The notes under the pieces: generated by a model
Told to the model about the DNA's origin: nothing
Databases searched by the model: none
Seen by the model: only the letters and a program-made list of their open reading frames with translations
NCBI GenBank assembly: GCA_023666705.1
Contig: JAMPBO010000002.1
Location: 62,001 to 126,000, forward strand
DNA: 64,000 nt
Source of the DNA: Bacteroides sp.
GTDB lineage: Bacteria > Bacillota > Clostridia > Lachnospirales > Lachnospiraceae
Direction of reading: 5' to 3'
In this document: in pieces, positions 1 through 9,681 of the stretch
How the letters are laid out: each line of letters starts with the position of its first letter
How positions within the stretch are numbered: position 1 is the first letter of the stretch
Position numbers and translations under genes: made by a program

Positions 1-1
1 G

Positions 2-1069
2 GCGTTTATTATATGTACGGATACGGCAATTAACGCAGTATGGGATACAGGTATAAAACCGGACATTGTTGTTGGTGTCGATTATGAAAAACCATTAGAG
101 CTGTTTATGTCACGGGATTTAAGTAATGTCCCTTTTTTGGCAGATACAGAATTCAATACACAGATTTTGGAGTATTTACAGCCGAAAAACTTATTTTTTT
201 CTACCTGTGATGAGAGGACATGGCGTAAGCTTTTTATAAAAGCAGGTAGTAATCTTACAAGTATTGATTCGGGAGGCTCTGTGGCTACGGTTGCCATTGG
301 CTGTCTTGTGAAATGGGGATTTAAAAAAATAATATTGATAGGACAGGACCTGGCACTTACAGGAAACAAAGAGCATGTTGGAGATACAGAGGAAGTGACA
401 GAGTTTGATGAAAGATGCTATAAATTTCTCGAGGGTATAGATGGGGATTTGTTACCGGTAAGATTTGATTTTTTAATTTATCTCAGATGGATAGAAGACC
501 TTGCTGTTAAAAATGAAGATATAGAGATAATTGATGCAACTGAAGGCGGTATCAAAAAGAAAAACACATCTGTTATGACGCTTCAGGCTGCTATTGATAA
601 ATTTTGTAAAAAAACTTACGATATCGATGCGATATTAGAGTCTGTTCCCAGATTGTTTACAGGTAAATCAGAAGGTCTTATTGTCGATGAAATAAAGCAA
701 ATGAGCAGTGAATTAAGGGCGGTTAAAGATGATTTTGATAAAGCAGCGGAATACTGTAAGGACGGAAGCCGTATTCTCGTCAGTGGTTGCTATGACATAA
801 AGCGATTAAAAGAAATTAATGCTTTTATTGGGAATGTGGATGATACTTTTGTAAATTCCAATGTGGCGTTTTTGGTCAATAAATTCATGGCACAGGCAGA
901 AGAAGAAATGGCGGATGACTTTTATCTTGAGGAGGAAAATGATATTGACGAGGCTGTCCGAATGTACAATAAATCGGAATCTTATTATAAAATGTTATCC
1001 GATGCAATACCTGAGCTTGTAAGTATACTGGATGAAGTTGAAAAAAATTTGACAGATGGGCAGAGGTAA
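2..1069 (+). CDS. maf: Maf flagellin glycosyltransferase, 5' end outside window (Maf1)
   Basis: The gene enters from the left edge: 355 codons are open from base 2 to the TAA at 1067-1069, although the first ATG inside the window is at 107. The visible part begins inside the central Maf domain (PF01973, the MptE-like/DUF115 fold) and aligns along its whole length with the four complete paralogues downstream. It has the conserved GGSVAT segment, the IGQDLALTGN motif and the IDATEGG motif before a helical C-terminal region. Maf proteins are cytoplasmic transferases that load nonulosonic acids such as pseudaminate or legionaminate onto Ser/Thr of flagellin. The next gene's ribosome site overlaps this stop, so the two are co-transcribed. 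Which sugar it transfers cannot be read from the sequence. Confidence 0.9.
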   Translation, partial: AFIICTDTAINAVWDTGIKPDIVVGVDYEKPLELFMSRDLSNVPFLADTEFNTQILEYLQPKNLFFSTCDERTWRKLFIKAGSNLTSIDSGGSVATVAIGCLVKWGFKKIILIGQDLALTGNKEHVGDTEEVTEFDERCYKFLEGIDGDLLPVRFDFLIYLRWIEDLAVKNEDIEIIDATEGGIKKKNTSVMTLQAAIDKFCKKTYDIDAILESVPRLFTGKSEGLIVDEIKQMSSELRAVKDDFDKAAEYCKDGSRILVSGCYDIKRLKEINAFIGNVDDTFVNSNVAFLVNKFMAQAEEEMADDFYLEEENDIDEAVRMYNKSESYYKMLSDAIPELVSILDEVEKNLTDGQR

Positions 1070-1076
1070 TTTTCAC

Positions 1077-2918
1077 ATGGTGTATGAAGAAAATTTAGAG
1101 GTACTAAAAAGTAAATATCATAAGATTTTTGAATGGATAAATACAGGATTAGATGCGGATGTGATGTATGACATATCAATTGAGTCAGGACGTAAAGACG
1201 GACAGGTAGTTGTGTGCCACATGCCGGAAAGGGATATTTACCTAAATTCCAAGTATGATCCCATTCATGAAGCAAATCAATATATGTCCGGGTATTTTGA
1301 TATGCCTGATGAATCGGTACTTTTTATGTATGGACTTTCAAATACAAATTATGTGAGAACATTTATTCAAAATACAAAAAAGAGCGTTAAGTGTATTGTA
1401 TATGAACCAAGCATTGATGTTTTCATGCAAGTAATTCAAAATATAGATATGAAAGATATACTGGAGTCTGATAGAGTAAATCTTGTTGTTTGTGGTGTGA
1501 ATGACGAAGATTTTTCCTTTGCTGTAGGAAGCTGGCTGCAGATTTATAATAAAGATACAAATAAGATTATGGCGGCACCGAAATACATAGACCTATTTCA
1601 TGACAGCTATCTATTATTTACACAAAGCATAAATGATTCATATGAAAAATTTTATATCTGTGTCAATACCGATTTGATGAATGGAAAGGATTTTGTAATC
1701 AATGGTGTGAATAATATGGTATTTCTTAAGGGGTGTCGAAGCGGTTTTGATTTATGTGGAAAATTCCCAAAAGAAATGCCTGCCGTTGTTGTATCAGCAG
1801 GTCCCTCGCTTGAAAAAAATATCAATTTTTTAAAAGAAATAAAGGGAAAGGCGTTTATATTTGCTACAGATTCATCCTTGAGAAAAGTATTGGAGATTGG
1901 AATAAAACCGGATGCCATGATAACAATTGACCCGAATAAATCAGTAGAGAGATTTAAAGCTGATGATATAGATGATATACCATTTTTTGTGGAAATGTAT
2001 GCAAACACAGAGATTTTAAGGCGGGTAAAATCTAAGCAGATGTTCTTTTTTTCATCGGATTGTGTTATGTGGAGTGAATTATTTGAAAAAGCAGGCAGCA
2101 AAATACCAAATATGGGGCTGGGCGGATCAGTTGCGACAGCAGCAATCGCGAACCTGATTATTTGGGGATTTAAAAGGATTATATTAATTGGACAGGATTT
2201 AGCGTTTACGGGGAATCGTATGCATGCAGGAGAAGACGCCATAGAAATTAGTGAAAATGATAACACGTACATGAAAGTAAAAGATATTCATGGAGAAGAT
2301 GTGATAATACGTAAAGATTATTATGTGTATTTAAAATGGATAGAGAACATCGCAGGTACATATAAGGATATCGACTTTATTGATGCCACGGAGGGCGGTA
2401 CGGTTAAAAAGAATCTTAAGCAAATGACATTTCAGGAAGCCATAGATATGTATTGTAAAGATGATTATGATAATATTTCTGACATTTTGGCATCTGTTCC
2501 AAAATTATTTGATGGAAAAGATGCGAAACTGATAATGGATGCATTTTTGCAAATGAAACATGATTTCGAATGTATGATAGAACAGCTTTTGGTTTGCCGT
2601 GATGACTGCATAAAAGGGAAAGAAATTTTGACATCCAATCGGATTGATATTGAACAATTGAAACGGATAAATGAAAGCATAAAAAAAACAGATGAGATGA
2701 TTGAATACTCTGGTGAGACGGCTTTTATAAAAAAATATGCGGCTGAATATGAAATAGGCATGATGGCAGATATGTATGATGAGGAAGCAGACGATCTTCA
2801 GGAAACAATCAGAATGTATGAAAAAAGCAGAACCTATTATGACGGGCTTCTAAAAGCATTGCCAGAATTGATAAAGCTGACGGATGATGGTATCGCACAG
2901 TTGGAAGCTTTTAAATAG
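1077..2918 (+). CDS. maf: Maf flagellin glycosyltransferase (Maf2)
   Basis: This is a 613-residue Maf protein. I prefer the ATG at 1077 over the in-frame ATG at 1056. AGAGG at 1062-1066 sits a proper distance before 1077, and the start MVYEENLEVLKSKY then lines up with the N-termini of the paralogues. The N-terminal domain (about residues 1-210) has the YGLSNTNYVR and VYEPSIDVF segments. The central Maf domain follows with SAGPSLEKN, GGSVATAA and IGQDLAFTGN. The last 150 residues are mostly helical. The family moves activated nonulosonic acid to flagellin in the cytoplasm. It lies 7 bases after Maf1 and 41 bases before Maf3, in a tandem array that probably arose by duplication. Confidence 0.92.
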   Translation: MVYEENLEVLKSKYHKIFEWINTGLDADVMYDISIESGRKDGQVVVCHMPERDIYLNSKYDPIHEANQYMSGYFDMPDESVLFMYGLSNTNYVRTFIQNTKKSVKCIVYEPSIDVFMQVIQNIDMKDILESDRVNLVVCGVNDEDFSFAVGSWLQIYNKDTNKIMAAPKYIDLFHDSYLLFTQSINDSYEKFYICVNTDLMNGKDFVINGVNNMVFLKGCRSGFDLCGKFPKEMPAVVVSAGPSLEKNINFLKEIKGKAFIFATDSSLRKVLEIGIKPDAMITIDPNKSVERFKADDIDDIPFFVEMYANTEILRRVKSKQMFFFSSDCVMWSELFEKAGSKIPNMGLGGSVATAAIANLIIWGFKRIILIGQDLAFTGNRMHAGEDAIEISENDNTYMKVKDIHGEDVIIRKDYYVYLKWIENIAGTYKDIDFIDATEGGTVKKNLKQMTFQEAIDMYCKDDYDNISDILASVPKLFDGKDAKLIMDAFLQMKHDFECMIEQLLVCRDDCIKGKEILTSNRIDIEQLKRINESIKKTDEMIEYSGETAFIKKYAAEYEIGMMADMYDEEADDLQETIRMYEKSRTYYDGLLKALPELIKLTDDGIAQLEAFK

Positions 2919-2959
2919 GCGGTATATAGAATAAAAATGATGATTTTTGGAGGAGTTAT

Positions 2960-4795
2960 ATGATATTCAAACACAATTTGAATGCTTTAAAAAATAACTT
3001 TGAAAAAATTTATAATGTGGTAAAGGAAGCCGATAAAAATTCCCAATTGGAAAATGTGCATGTGGAAAAGGCACGTAAGGGCGGAGATATTATCGTTTAT
3101 ACGGAACAGGGAAAGGACATTTTCTTAAATTCAAGGTATGACCCTTTAAATGAAGCGGACAAATATATGGAGGAATACTTTGCAATGCCTGAAGCGTCTG
3201 TTCTGATTATGTTTGGATTGTCCAATGGATATTATGCCAGAGAGTACATTAAAAATGTGAAAGCGGATACCAGGTGTATTATATTTGAACCAAGTCTGGA
3301 AATTTTTATGCAGGTTGTAAAAACCATAGATATCAGCGATTTGTTAGAGTCAGACAGAGTTTATATTATAGTGGCAGGTGCGAATGATGAAGAATTTTCT
3401 CTTGTTGCACAGGAGTGGTTTCAAATATATAATATAAATACGAATGAGCTTGTTCCTGCACCTAAGTATCAGGAACTGTTTTATGGAGAATTTGAATATT
3501 TTAAACGGGAGCTTGAGGAAATTTATCAAAGGATATACATATCTTCCAATACTGCGGTTGAAATCGGAAAGGAAGCAGTGAGGAATAATTTTTATAACAT
3601 GCTTTTTTTTGAGGGATGCCGTAACGGTATGGAGCTTTGTGGGAAGTTTCCGAAGGATATGCCTGCCATAGTTGTTTCATCGGGTCCTTCCCTTGAAAAG
3701 AATATTGAAATGCTTAAGCGTGCAAAAGGAAAAGCTTTTATATTTGTGGTTGATTCTGCTATTCCAAAGGTATTGGAAGTCGGAGTAAAGCCGGATGCAG
3801 TAATATCAGTGGATCGCCATAAATCACCGGACAATTTTAAGGCAGAGGGCTTGGATGAGATTCCGTTCTTCGCACATATGGATCTCAACACGGAAGTATT
3901 ATTCTCTTTGAAACCGAAGAATTTATTTTTCTATTGCAGTGATAATGGACTTTGCATTGACTTATTTAAAAAATCAGGAAGTAATATTGATTATATGGAG
4001 GGCGGCGGTTCTGTGGCAACTGCGGCAATTACAAATTTGATTTCGTGGGGATTTCAAAGAATTATTTTGATTGGACAAGACCTCGCCTTTACAGGTAATC
4101 GTATGCATGCAGGGGAAGATGTTATTGAAATTAGCGGAGATGATGGTGACTATAAATATGTAAAAGATATAGATGGCAACGATGTAATAATAAGGCAGGA
4201 TTATTATATGTATCTCAGGTGGATAGAGGAAACTGCATTAAATAACAGTGATATCGAGTTTATTGATGCTACAGAAGGAGGGGCTGTCAAGAAAAATTTA
4301 AAACAGATGACTTTGGAAGATGCAATTGAGGCATATTGCATACATGAATATAATATAGCAGATATTTTTTTAGCTGTTCCAAGGCTGTTTGAGGGTGCTA
4401 ACAGGCATCTTGTATCAGATGTATTTATGAAAATAAAAAAGGATTTTAAATACATAAAGAAACAGCTTGCTGTGTGTAAGGCTGACTGTAGACTTGGCGT
4501 AAGAATTCTGGAAAGCGGGGAAACTAATATAAAAGAACTGAAGCGTATCAATAACAGTATCAGGAAAACGGATGAACTGATTTCGGATTGTGATGAAAGA
4601 ATGTATTTATATAAATATAACGCATCGTCAGAAATAGATATGATGCAGGACATATACGCAGGGGAAGAAGATGACATAAAAGAAACGATACACATGTATG
4701 AGCAAAGTGAAAAATATTATAATTCGATTGAGCAGGTAATACCTGAGTTAATTGATATAATTGATGATTGTATTTTAAGGATGGAGGGAGAGTAA
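2960..4795 (+). CDS. maf: Maf flagellin glycosyltransferase (Maf3)
   Basis: This 611-residue Maf paralogue starts after a TTTGGAGGAG ribosome site. The motifs are in the family order: YGLSN-like FGLSNGYYAR near residue 90, SSGPSLEKN near 240, GGGSVATAA near 350, IGQDLAFTGNRMHAG near 372, and FIDATEGGAVKKN near 435. Its central portion is very close to Maf2, including the GNRMHAGED segment, so the two are probably a recent duplication. It stops 2 bases before pseB, which ties this Maf to the pseudaminate operon. A role in transferring Pse to flagellin is inferred from that position; the sequence alone does not fix the donor. Confidence 0.92.
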   Translation: MIFKHNLNALKNNFEKIYNVVKEADKNSQLENVHVEKARKGGDIIVYTEQGKDIFLNSRYDPLNEADKYMEEYFAMPEASVLIMFGLSNGYYAREYIKNVKADTRCIIFEPSLEIFMQVVKTIDISDLLESDRVYIIVAGANDEEFSLVAQEWFQIYNINTNELVPAPKYQELFYGEFEYFKRELEEIYQRIYISSNTAVEIGKEAVRNNFYNMLFFEGCRNGMELCGKFPKDMPAIVVSSGPSLEKNIEMLKRAKGKAFIFVVDSAIPKVLEVGVKPDAVISVDRHKSPDNFKAEGLDEIPFFAHMDLNTEVLFSLKPKNLFFYCSDNGLCIDLFKKSGSNIDYMEGGGSVATAAITNLISWGFQRIILIGQDLAFTGNRMHAGEDVIEISGDDGDYKYVKDIDGNDVIIRQDYYMYLRWIEETALNNSDIEFIDATEGGAVKKNLKQMTLEDAIEAYCIHEYNIADIFLAVPRLFEGANRHLVSDVFMKIKKDFKYIKKQLAVCKADCRLGVRILESGETNIKELKRINNSIRKTDELISDCDERMYLYKYNASSEIDMMQDIYAGEEDDIKETIHMYEQSEKYYNSIEQVIPELIDIIDDCILRMEGE

Positions 4796-4797
4796 TT

Positions 4798-5790
4798 ATG
4801 CTAAATGGTAAATCAATATTGATAACAGGTGGAACGGGGTCTTTTGGCAATTATTTTGTTGATTATATCTTTAAGCATTATAAACCCAAAAGGGTGGTTA
4901 TATATTCCAGGGATGAATATAAACAGTTTGTAATGGCAAACAAGTATAGGGAACATGGGAAAGAGCTTCGTTTTTTTATTGGTGATGTCAGGGATAAGGA
5001 ACGTCTGGGCAGGGCATGCAGTGATGTGGACTATGTGATACATGCAGCAGCCATGAAGCAGGTGCCGGCATGTGAATATAATCCGATAGAGGCAATAAAA
5101 ACAAACATAAACGGGGCGATGAATGTTATTGATGCTGTTTTGGATACACCGTCGGTAAAGCGTGTTGTGGCACTTTCTACAGATAAGGCAGTAAACCCTA
5201 TCAATCTTTATGGTGGGACAAAGCTTGTGTCAGACAAGCTGTTTGTTGCGGCAAATGCGTATGTTGGTAACCGGGATTTGAATTTTTCTGTTGTCAGGTA
5301 TGGAAATGTGGCAGGCAGTCGTGGCTCTGTTATCCCTTTTTTCCAAAATATAATTGACAATGGAGGAAAGTCGCTCCCAATTACAGATTATCGTATGACA
5401 AGATTTTGGATTGATTTGGAGCAGGGAGTTGAGCTTGTTATTAAAGCACTTGCTGAAGCAAAAGGAGGGGAAACCTTTATATCAAAAATACCATCTTTTA
5501 AGATAACAGATCTTGCCCGTGCCATGTTGCCTGACTGCGAAATGCCTGAGGTTGGGATACGTGAGGGCGAGAAGCTTCACGAGGTAATGATTACACGTGA
5601 GGATTCGATGACTACATATGAATATGAAAAGCATTATATTATATATCCGCATTTTGAGTGGTGGAACAAGAAAGTTATTCAGGGCGGGAAACAGGTAGAA
5701 CCCGAATTTGAGTATAGCTCGGTAAACAATACAAGCTGGTTGGGGGTAGAGGATTTAAGGAGCAGACTGGCAGGATTGAAAAAGGATTAG
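4798..5790 (+). CDS. pseB: UDP-GlcNAc 4,6-dehydratase (5-inverting), PseB
   Basis: PseB converts UDP-GlcNAc to the 4-keto-6-deoxy-L-altro sugar, the first step of CMP-pseudaminate synthesis. The 330-residue length is normal for the family when the start is the ATG at 4798. That start has GGAGGGAGAG just before it, so I reject the in-frame ATG at 4768 that would overlap Maf3. The NAD(P)-binding motif GGTGSFG spans residues 11-17. The catalytic pattern S127-T-D-K130, then Y138 and K142 in NLYGGTK, is that of short soluble PseB/FlaA1 enzymes, unlike the Met-type dehydratase at 56339. The KQVPACEYNPIEAIKTN stretch is also typical of PseB. It is the first biosynthetic gene after the maf array. Confidence 0.95.
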   Translation: MLNGKSILITGGTGSFGNYFVDYIFKHYKPKRVVIYSRDEYKQFVMANKYREHGKELRFFIGDVRDKERLGRACSDVDYVIHAAAMKQVPACEYNPIEAIKTNINGAMNVIDAVLDTPSVKRVVALSTDKAVNPINLYGGTKLVSDKLFVAANAYVGNRDLNFSVVRYGNVAGSRGSVIPFFQNIIDNGGKSLPITDYRMTRFWIDLEQGVELVIKALAEAKGGETFISKIPSFKITDLARAMLPDCEMPEVGIREGEKLHEVMITREDSMTTYEYEKHYIIYPHFEWWNKKVIQGGKQVEPEFEYSSVNNTSWLGVEDLRSRLAGLKKD

Positions 5791-5801
5791 GAGGAAATGA
5801 A

Positions 5802-6431
5802 ATGTATAAAACAGAACAGGAACAGTTTTGGGCGGGAGATTTTGGAAATGCATATATTGATAGAAATAATGCATATTCCATTGTCGCATCAAATATTGCA
5901 TTTTTTTCTGAGATATTTGGTAAAAATATGTCAGCCAAGGAAGTAAACAGTGTCATAGAGTTTGGCTCAAATATTGGGTTGAATCTCAGGGCAATTAATA
6001 TATTAAGACCAGAAATGAATCTTGCGGCGATTGAAATAAATAAAAAAGCTGTAGATATTTTAAAGGAGAGCTTAAAGGATAAGGTTAAGGTATATCAAAG
6101 TTCAATATTGGAATGTGATATCAAAGAACAATATGATATATCATTAATCAGAGGAGTATTGATTCATATCAATCCTGATAAACTCGATACAGTATATGAA
6201 AAGCTTTATGAAGCCACGAATAGATACATTTTAATTTCGGAATATTATAATCCGACACCAGTTGCTATAGAGTACAGGGGTGAAAAAAATAAATTATTCA
6301 AGAGAGATTTTGCAGGGGAAATGATGGATAAATTTACTAATCTGAGGCTTGTTGATTATGGATTTAAATATCACAGGGACAATATGTTCCCAATGGATGA
6401 TTCAACGTGGTTTTTATTGGAGAAGTGTTAG
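5802..6431 (+). CDS. Pseudaminic acid biosynthesis-associated methylase
   Basis: This 209-residue class I SAM-dependent methyltransferase matches the Pse-associated methylase family (TIGR03587 type). The opening segment EQFWAGDFGNAYIDRN is characteristic of that family. The SAM-binding motif follows as IEFGSNIGLNLRAI near residues 50-63, then AAIEINKKA, and the post-motif SLIRGVLIHINPD near residue 115. It starts at an ATG with AGGAGG eight bases upstream and lies 12 bases after pseB. The position between pseB and pseH implies methylation of a Pse precursor or of finished Pse. The exact acceptor atom is unknown. A general small-molecule methyltransferase is the alternative. Confidence 0.85.
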   Translation: MYKTEQEQFWAGDFGNAYIDRNNAYSIVASNIAFFSEIFGKNMSAKEVNSVIEFGSNIGLNLRAINILRPEMNLAAIEINKKAVDILKESLKDKVKVYQSSILECDIKEQYDISLIRGVLIHINPDKLDTVYEKLYEATNRYILISEYYNPTPVAIEYRGEKNKLFKRDFAGEMMDKFTNLRLVDYGFKYHRDNMFPMDDSTWFLLEKC

Positions 6432-6451
6432 AATAGAAGGTATTGGGATAG

Positions 6452-6907
6452 GTGAAGAATGTGACATCAACATTGAAGAATGTATGTGAAAATGATAGAG
6501 ACTTACTATTTCAGTGGGTAAATGACAAGCAATGCAGAGAGAATTCTTTTCATTCGGCAGCAGTGTCATATGCAGAGCATTGTGAGTGGTTTGCTGAAAA
6601 AATGAGCGACAGCATGTGTCAAATGTATATGTATTATGTTGATGAAACACCAATAGGACAAATACGGATTGACCTTAAAAATGGAGAGGGCTATATCAGT
6701 TATTCTGTTGCAAATGAATATAGAGGACAGGGGCATGGATCCCATATGTTACAGTTGACGGAATCAATGCTGAAAAATGAGGTGAAGCGTTTGATTGGGC
6801 TTGTTAAATATGACAATATAGCATCTCGAAGGGTATTTAATAAAAATAATTATATAGAAGTAAGAGAAAAGGACTATATTAAATATTATAAAGAATTCAA
6901 TCGTTAA
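6452..6907 (+). CDS. pseH: GNAT N-acetyltransferase, PseH-like
   Basis: This 151-residue GNAT protein probably acetylates the 4-amino group of the PseC product. The acetyl-CoA loop appears as EYRGQGHGSHML near residues 88-99. The substrate-side helix region reads FHSAAVSYAEHCEWF, as in PseH and related amino-sugar acetyltransferases. The start is a GTG at 6452 with GGGATAG just before it. A second GTG at 6461 is possible and would shorten the protein by three residues. It sits between the methylase and pseC, 21 and 30 bases away. Function rests on family plus context, because GNAT sequences alone do not fix the substrate. Confidence 0.83.
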   Translation: MKNVTSTLKNVCENDRDLLFQWVNDKQCRENSFHSAAVSYAEHCEWFAEKMSDSMCQMYMYYVDETPIGQIRIDLKNGEGYISYSVANEYRGQGHGSHMLQLTESMLKNEVKRLIGLVKYDNIASRRVFNKNNYIEVREKDYIKYYKEFNR

Positions 6908-6937
6908 TTGCATTTATTATAAGAGGTGACAAAAATT

Positions 6938-8074
6938 ATGTATATCCCATACGGAAGACAATCAATAGATGAAAATGATATACAGGCGGTTGTTGAGGTA
7001 CTTCGCTCCGATTATCTTACAACAGGACCTAAGGTTGGAGAATTTGAAAAACGTGTTGCAGATTATGTGGGAGCAAAATATGCAGTGGCAGTAAACAGTG
7101 GCACGGCAGCACTTCACATTGCCTGTCTTGCAGCAGGAATAAAGGAGGGGGATGAAGTCATTACATCGCCCATTACCTTTGCAGCTTCCTCTAACTGCGT
7201 CCTCTATTGTGGGGGCACCCCTGTATTTGCGGACATAGACGAGTGTACATATAATATTTCACCAGCAGAAATTGAAAAAGCAATAACAGGACGCACGAAA
7301 GCAATTATTCCTGTACATTACACAGGTCAGCCCTGTGATATGGATGCAATTATGGATATTGCAGGAAAACACAATTTGTTGGTAATAGAAGATGCCGCAC
7401 ATGCACTTGGAGCATCCTATAAAGGGCGGAAGGTAGGCAGCATGGCAGATATGACCTGCTTCAGCTTTCATCCGGTCAAGCCAATTACCACAGGAGAGGG
7501 TGGGATGGTTGTTACAAATAATGAGGAGTTATATAAGCGGCTTATATTATTTAGAAGTCATGGTATCACAAGGGACGAAGCTATGATGACGGAGCAGCAG
7601 GGAGACTGGTATTATCAGCAATTAGAGCTTGGATATAATTACCGGATAACGGATATCTCCTGTGCTTTGGGGCTTAGCCAGATGGACAAGCTGGATGGAT
7701 TTCTTGAGAAACGCAAGGCAATCGCCAATCGGTATCATGAGGCATTTAAAGATGTTGATGAAATAAAAATACCGATGCAATTAAGCGGCTGCGAAAGCGG
7801 ATGGCATTTATATATGATTCAGGTTAAGGCAGATTGCAGGAAGAAGATATTTGACAGCTTGAGAACGAGCGGCATAGGAGTAAATGTGCATTACATTCCT
7901 GTTTATAAACACCCGTATTATCAAAGAAACGGTTATGCAGATGTGTGTTGTAAAAATGGCGAAGCATTTTATCAAAGAGCAATAAGCCTGCCTATTTTTC
8001 CGCTTTTGACAGTTTGGCAGCAGGATTATGTCATTGAGCAGGTGTTAAGGCTGGTAAAAGAAAGCATGTTATAG
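6938..8074 (+). CDS. pseC: PseC aminotransferase (UDP-4-keto-6-deoxy sugar)
   Basis: This DegT/DnrJ/EryC1-fold PLP enzyme has 378 residues from the ATG at 6938, which follows AAGAGGTGAC. An upstream in-frame GTG at 6926 lies inside that ribosome site and is rejected. PseC transfers an amino group from glutamate to C4 of the PseB product. The opening IPYGRQSIDENDI and the SDYLTTGPKVGEFE segment are hallmarks of this subfamily. AVNSGTAALHIA near residue 58 holds the cofactor phosphate, EDAAHALGA near 152 carries the ring-stacking Asp/His region, and SFHPVKPITTGEGG near 175 contains the Schiff-base lysine. It follows pseH in the same operon. Confidence 0.94.
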   Translation: MYIPYGRQSIDENDIQAVVEVLRSDYLTTGPKVGEFEKRVADYVGAKYAVAVNSGTAALHIACLAAGIKEGDEVITSPITFAASSNCVLYCGGTPVFADIDECTYNISPAEIEKAITGRTKAIIPVHYTGQPCDMDAIMDIAGKHNLLVIEDAAHALGASYKGRKVGSMADMTCFSFHPVKPITTGEGGMVVTNNEELYKRLILFRSHGITRDEAMMTEQQGDWYYQQLELGYNYRITDISCALGLSQMDKLDGFLEKRKAIANRYHEAFKDVDEIKIPMQLSGCESGWHLYMIQVKADCRKKIFDSLRTSGIGVNVHYIPVYKHPYYQRNGYADVCCKNGEAFYQRAISLPIFPLLTVWQQDYVIEQVLRLVKESML

Positions 8075-8124
8075 ATTGTGTCAATTTGTTTGCTGAAAGT
8101 AAATTTGGAGCGGGGTGATGTTCA

Positions 8125-9681
8125 ATGGGAGTAGGTCATATGTGCAATAATCTATTACAGAAATTATCAGAGGGTATGCTTGACGTTTCATTATTTGAGG
8201 AATTATTTGCATTTGCAAAAGATGCGTCCGGGAATGAAAAGAGGAAGCTCGTGGAGGACCTGCTTTCTTATATTGGGATAAATATACAACAGGATATTTT
8301 CATTTATTCATATATTTTAAAGCTTTATCCGAATGAAACATATTTATGTGATTTTATAAATTTGATATTATCTGATAATGCCCTTGACTGGAAGCAGCTG
8401 AATTTTCTGCACTGGCAAATTGGTACTGTTATTTTTATGAATCCTGAGATGAACACGATTCGTACCGTTTCATTGAACTGGAGGCTTCTCCAAAAAACGT
8501 TTTGTATGTGTAAAAAAGCGTTGGGAATAGATTTGACGCCAATTCCAAAAGAACAAAGAAACAAAGAGCTGGCGGTTGTCATAACGGGTCAATTTTTAAG
8601 AGAACAGCATGGACCTACAAAAACGGCATTGGACAGATGCTGTGTGCTGCAAAAGAAACTTGGGAAAAGGGTACTGCTCATAAATACGGCGGAATTGCTG
8701 ACAATGCAGGGAACCGTACCTTTTTTTGGAGCAATGGCAGGAAATTATATTCCGGAGCTGCTTGAGGAACAGACGGTGAGCTGGAAAGGTGAGACTTTTC
8801 AGTATTATCAGTGTGAAAATATTATGCCTGGTGAGGATGAAATTGTCGGTTTGATAGATGCTGTTAAAAGGCTGAAGCCATCTGTGGTTGTGGAGATAGG
8901 CGGTAGTAGTCTGGTTGCAGGTTTGGTAAATGAGTTGATACCTGTATTGGATGTTGGCACCATCCAGTCGGGGTGTTCCCAGACGTTGGTGAAATATCAG
9001 GTTATTGATGCTAATATGTTGGATTATGCCAATACGCTTATGAAAGCTATGGATAAGGATTTGTCCCATATTATTCAGGGGAAATTTACGTTTGCCCTAA
9101 AAAAGCAGACAGAAAGTGTGAAGCGGGGGGATTTTGGTATTCGTGATGACGCATTTGTTATGGCAGTTGTGGGAGCACGGTTGGACGAGGAAATGGATGA
9201 ATGTTTTTTGCAATTTCTTGATGATACGGTAAGGGATAATATGCTTATAGCGGTAATCGGAAAGTGTGACTCGTTTGAACAGAAGTTATCAAAGCATCCT
9301 GGATTAAAAAATTATATGGTCAACCTGGGCTTTTGTTCTGATGTCTTATCACGGCTTGAATTGTGTGATTTGTACATTAATCCTACGAGGCGGGGCGGAG
9401 GAACCAGTGTAGTGGAGGCAATGTTTAAAGGGAAACCTGCAATTACTGTTGATTTTGGGGATGTTGCGGGGATAGTGGGAGACAGATTTTCCTGTAAGGA
9501 TTATAATGAAATGGGAAAGCTGATTGAACGATATTATGAAGATAAAGAATTTTATCGCGAACAATCGGACTATGCACGACAGTTGGCAGATGTTTATTTG
9601 GATTCCGATAATGAATTTGTGCGAATTGTTAAGGAATATGAAAGCAGGGAAGGAGAAGAATTGCAATGTGTAAAAATATAG
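8125..9681 (+). CDS. GT-B-like glycosyltransferase inside the pse operon
   Basis: The protein has 518 residues. The N-terminal 150 residues are poorly recognisable and helical. The rest looks like a GT-B enzyme: ITGQFLREQHGPTKTALDR opens the first Rossmann half near residue 155, and the second half ends with a group 1-type signature, PTRRGGGTSVVEAMFKGKP, near residues 420-438. The glycine-rich loop followed by Glu is the usual nucleotide-sugar site. The start at 8125 has GGGGTGATG before it; ATG 8140 is an alternative. The 3' end overlaps pseF by 16 bases. I infer a sugar transfer linked to Pse-decorated glycan, but donor and acceptor are unknown. A degraded relative of its C-terminus lies at 39294-39497. 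Confidence 0.75.
   Translation: MGVGHMCNNLLQKLSEGMLDVSLFEELFAFAKDASGNEKRKLVEDLLSYIGINIQQDIFIYSYILKLYPNETYLCDFINLILSDNALDWKQLNFLHWQIGTVIFMNPEMNTIRTVSLNWRLLQKTFCMCKKALGIDLTPIPKEQRNKELAVVITGQFLREQHGPTKTALDRCCVLQKKLGKRVLLINTAELLTMQGTVPFFGAMAGNYIPELLEEQTVSWKGETFQYYQCENIMPGEDEIVGLIDAVKRLKPSVVVEIGGSSLVAGLVNELIPVLDVGTIQSGCSQTLVKYQVIDANMLDYANTLMKAMDKDLSHIIQGKFTFALKKQTESVKRGDFGIRDDAFVMAVVGARLDEEMDECFLQFLDDTVRDNMLIAVIGKCDSFEQKLSKHPGLKNYMVNLGFCSDVLSRLELCDLYINPTRRGGGTSVVEAMFKGKPAITVDFGDVAGIVGDRFSCKDYNEMGKLIERYYEDKEFYREQSDYARQLADVYLDSDNEFVRIVKEYESREGEELQCVKI

Noticed and set aside
1056-1076. Upstream start codon for Maf2 at 1056
   Set aside because: It would add seven residues absent from the paralogues and would put the ribosome site AGAGG inside the coding region.
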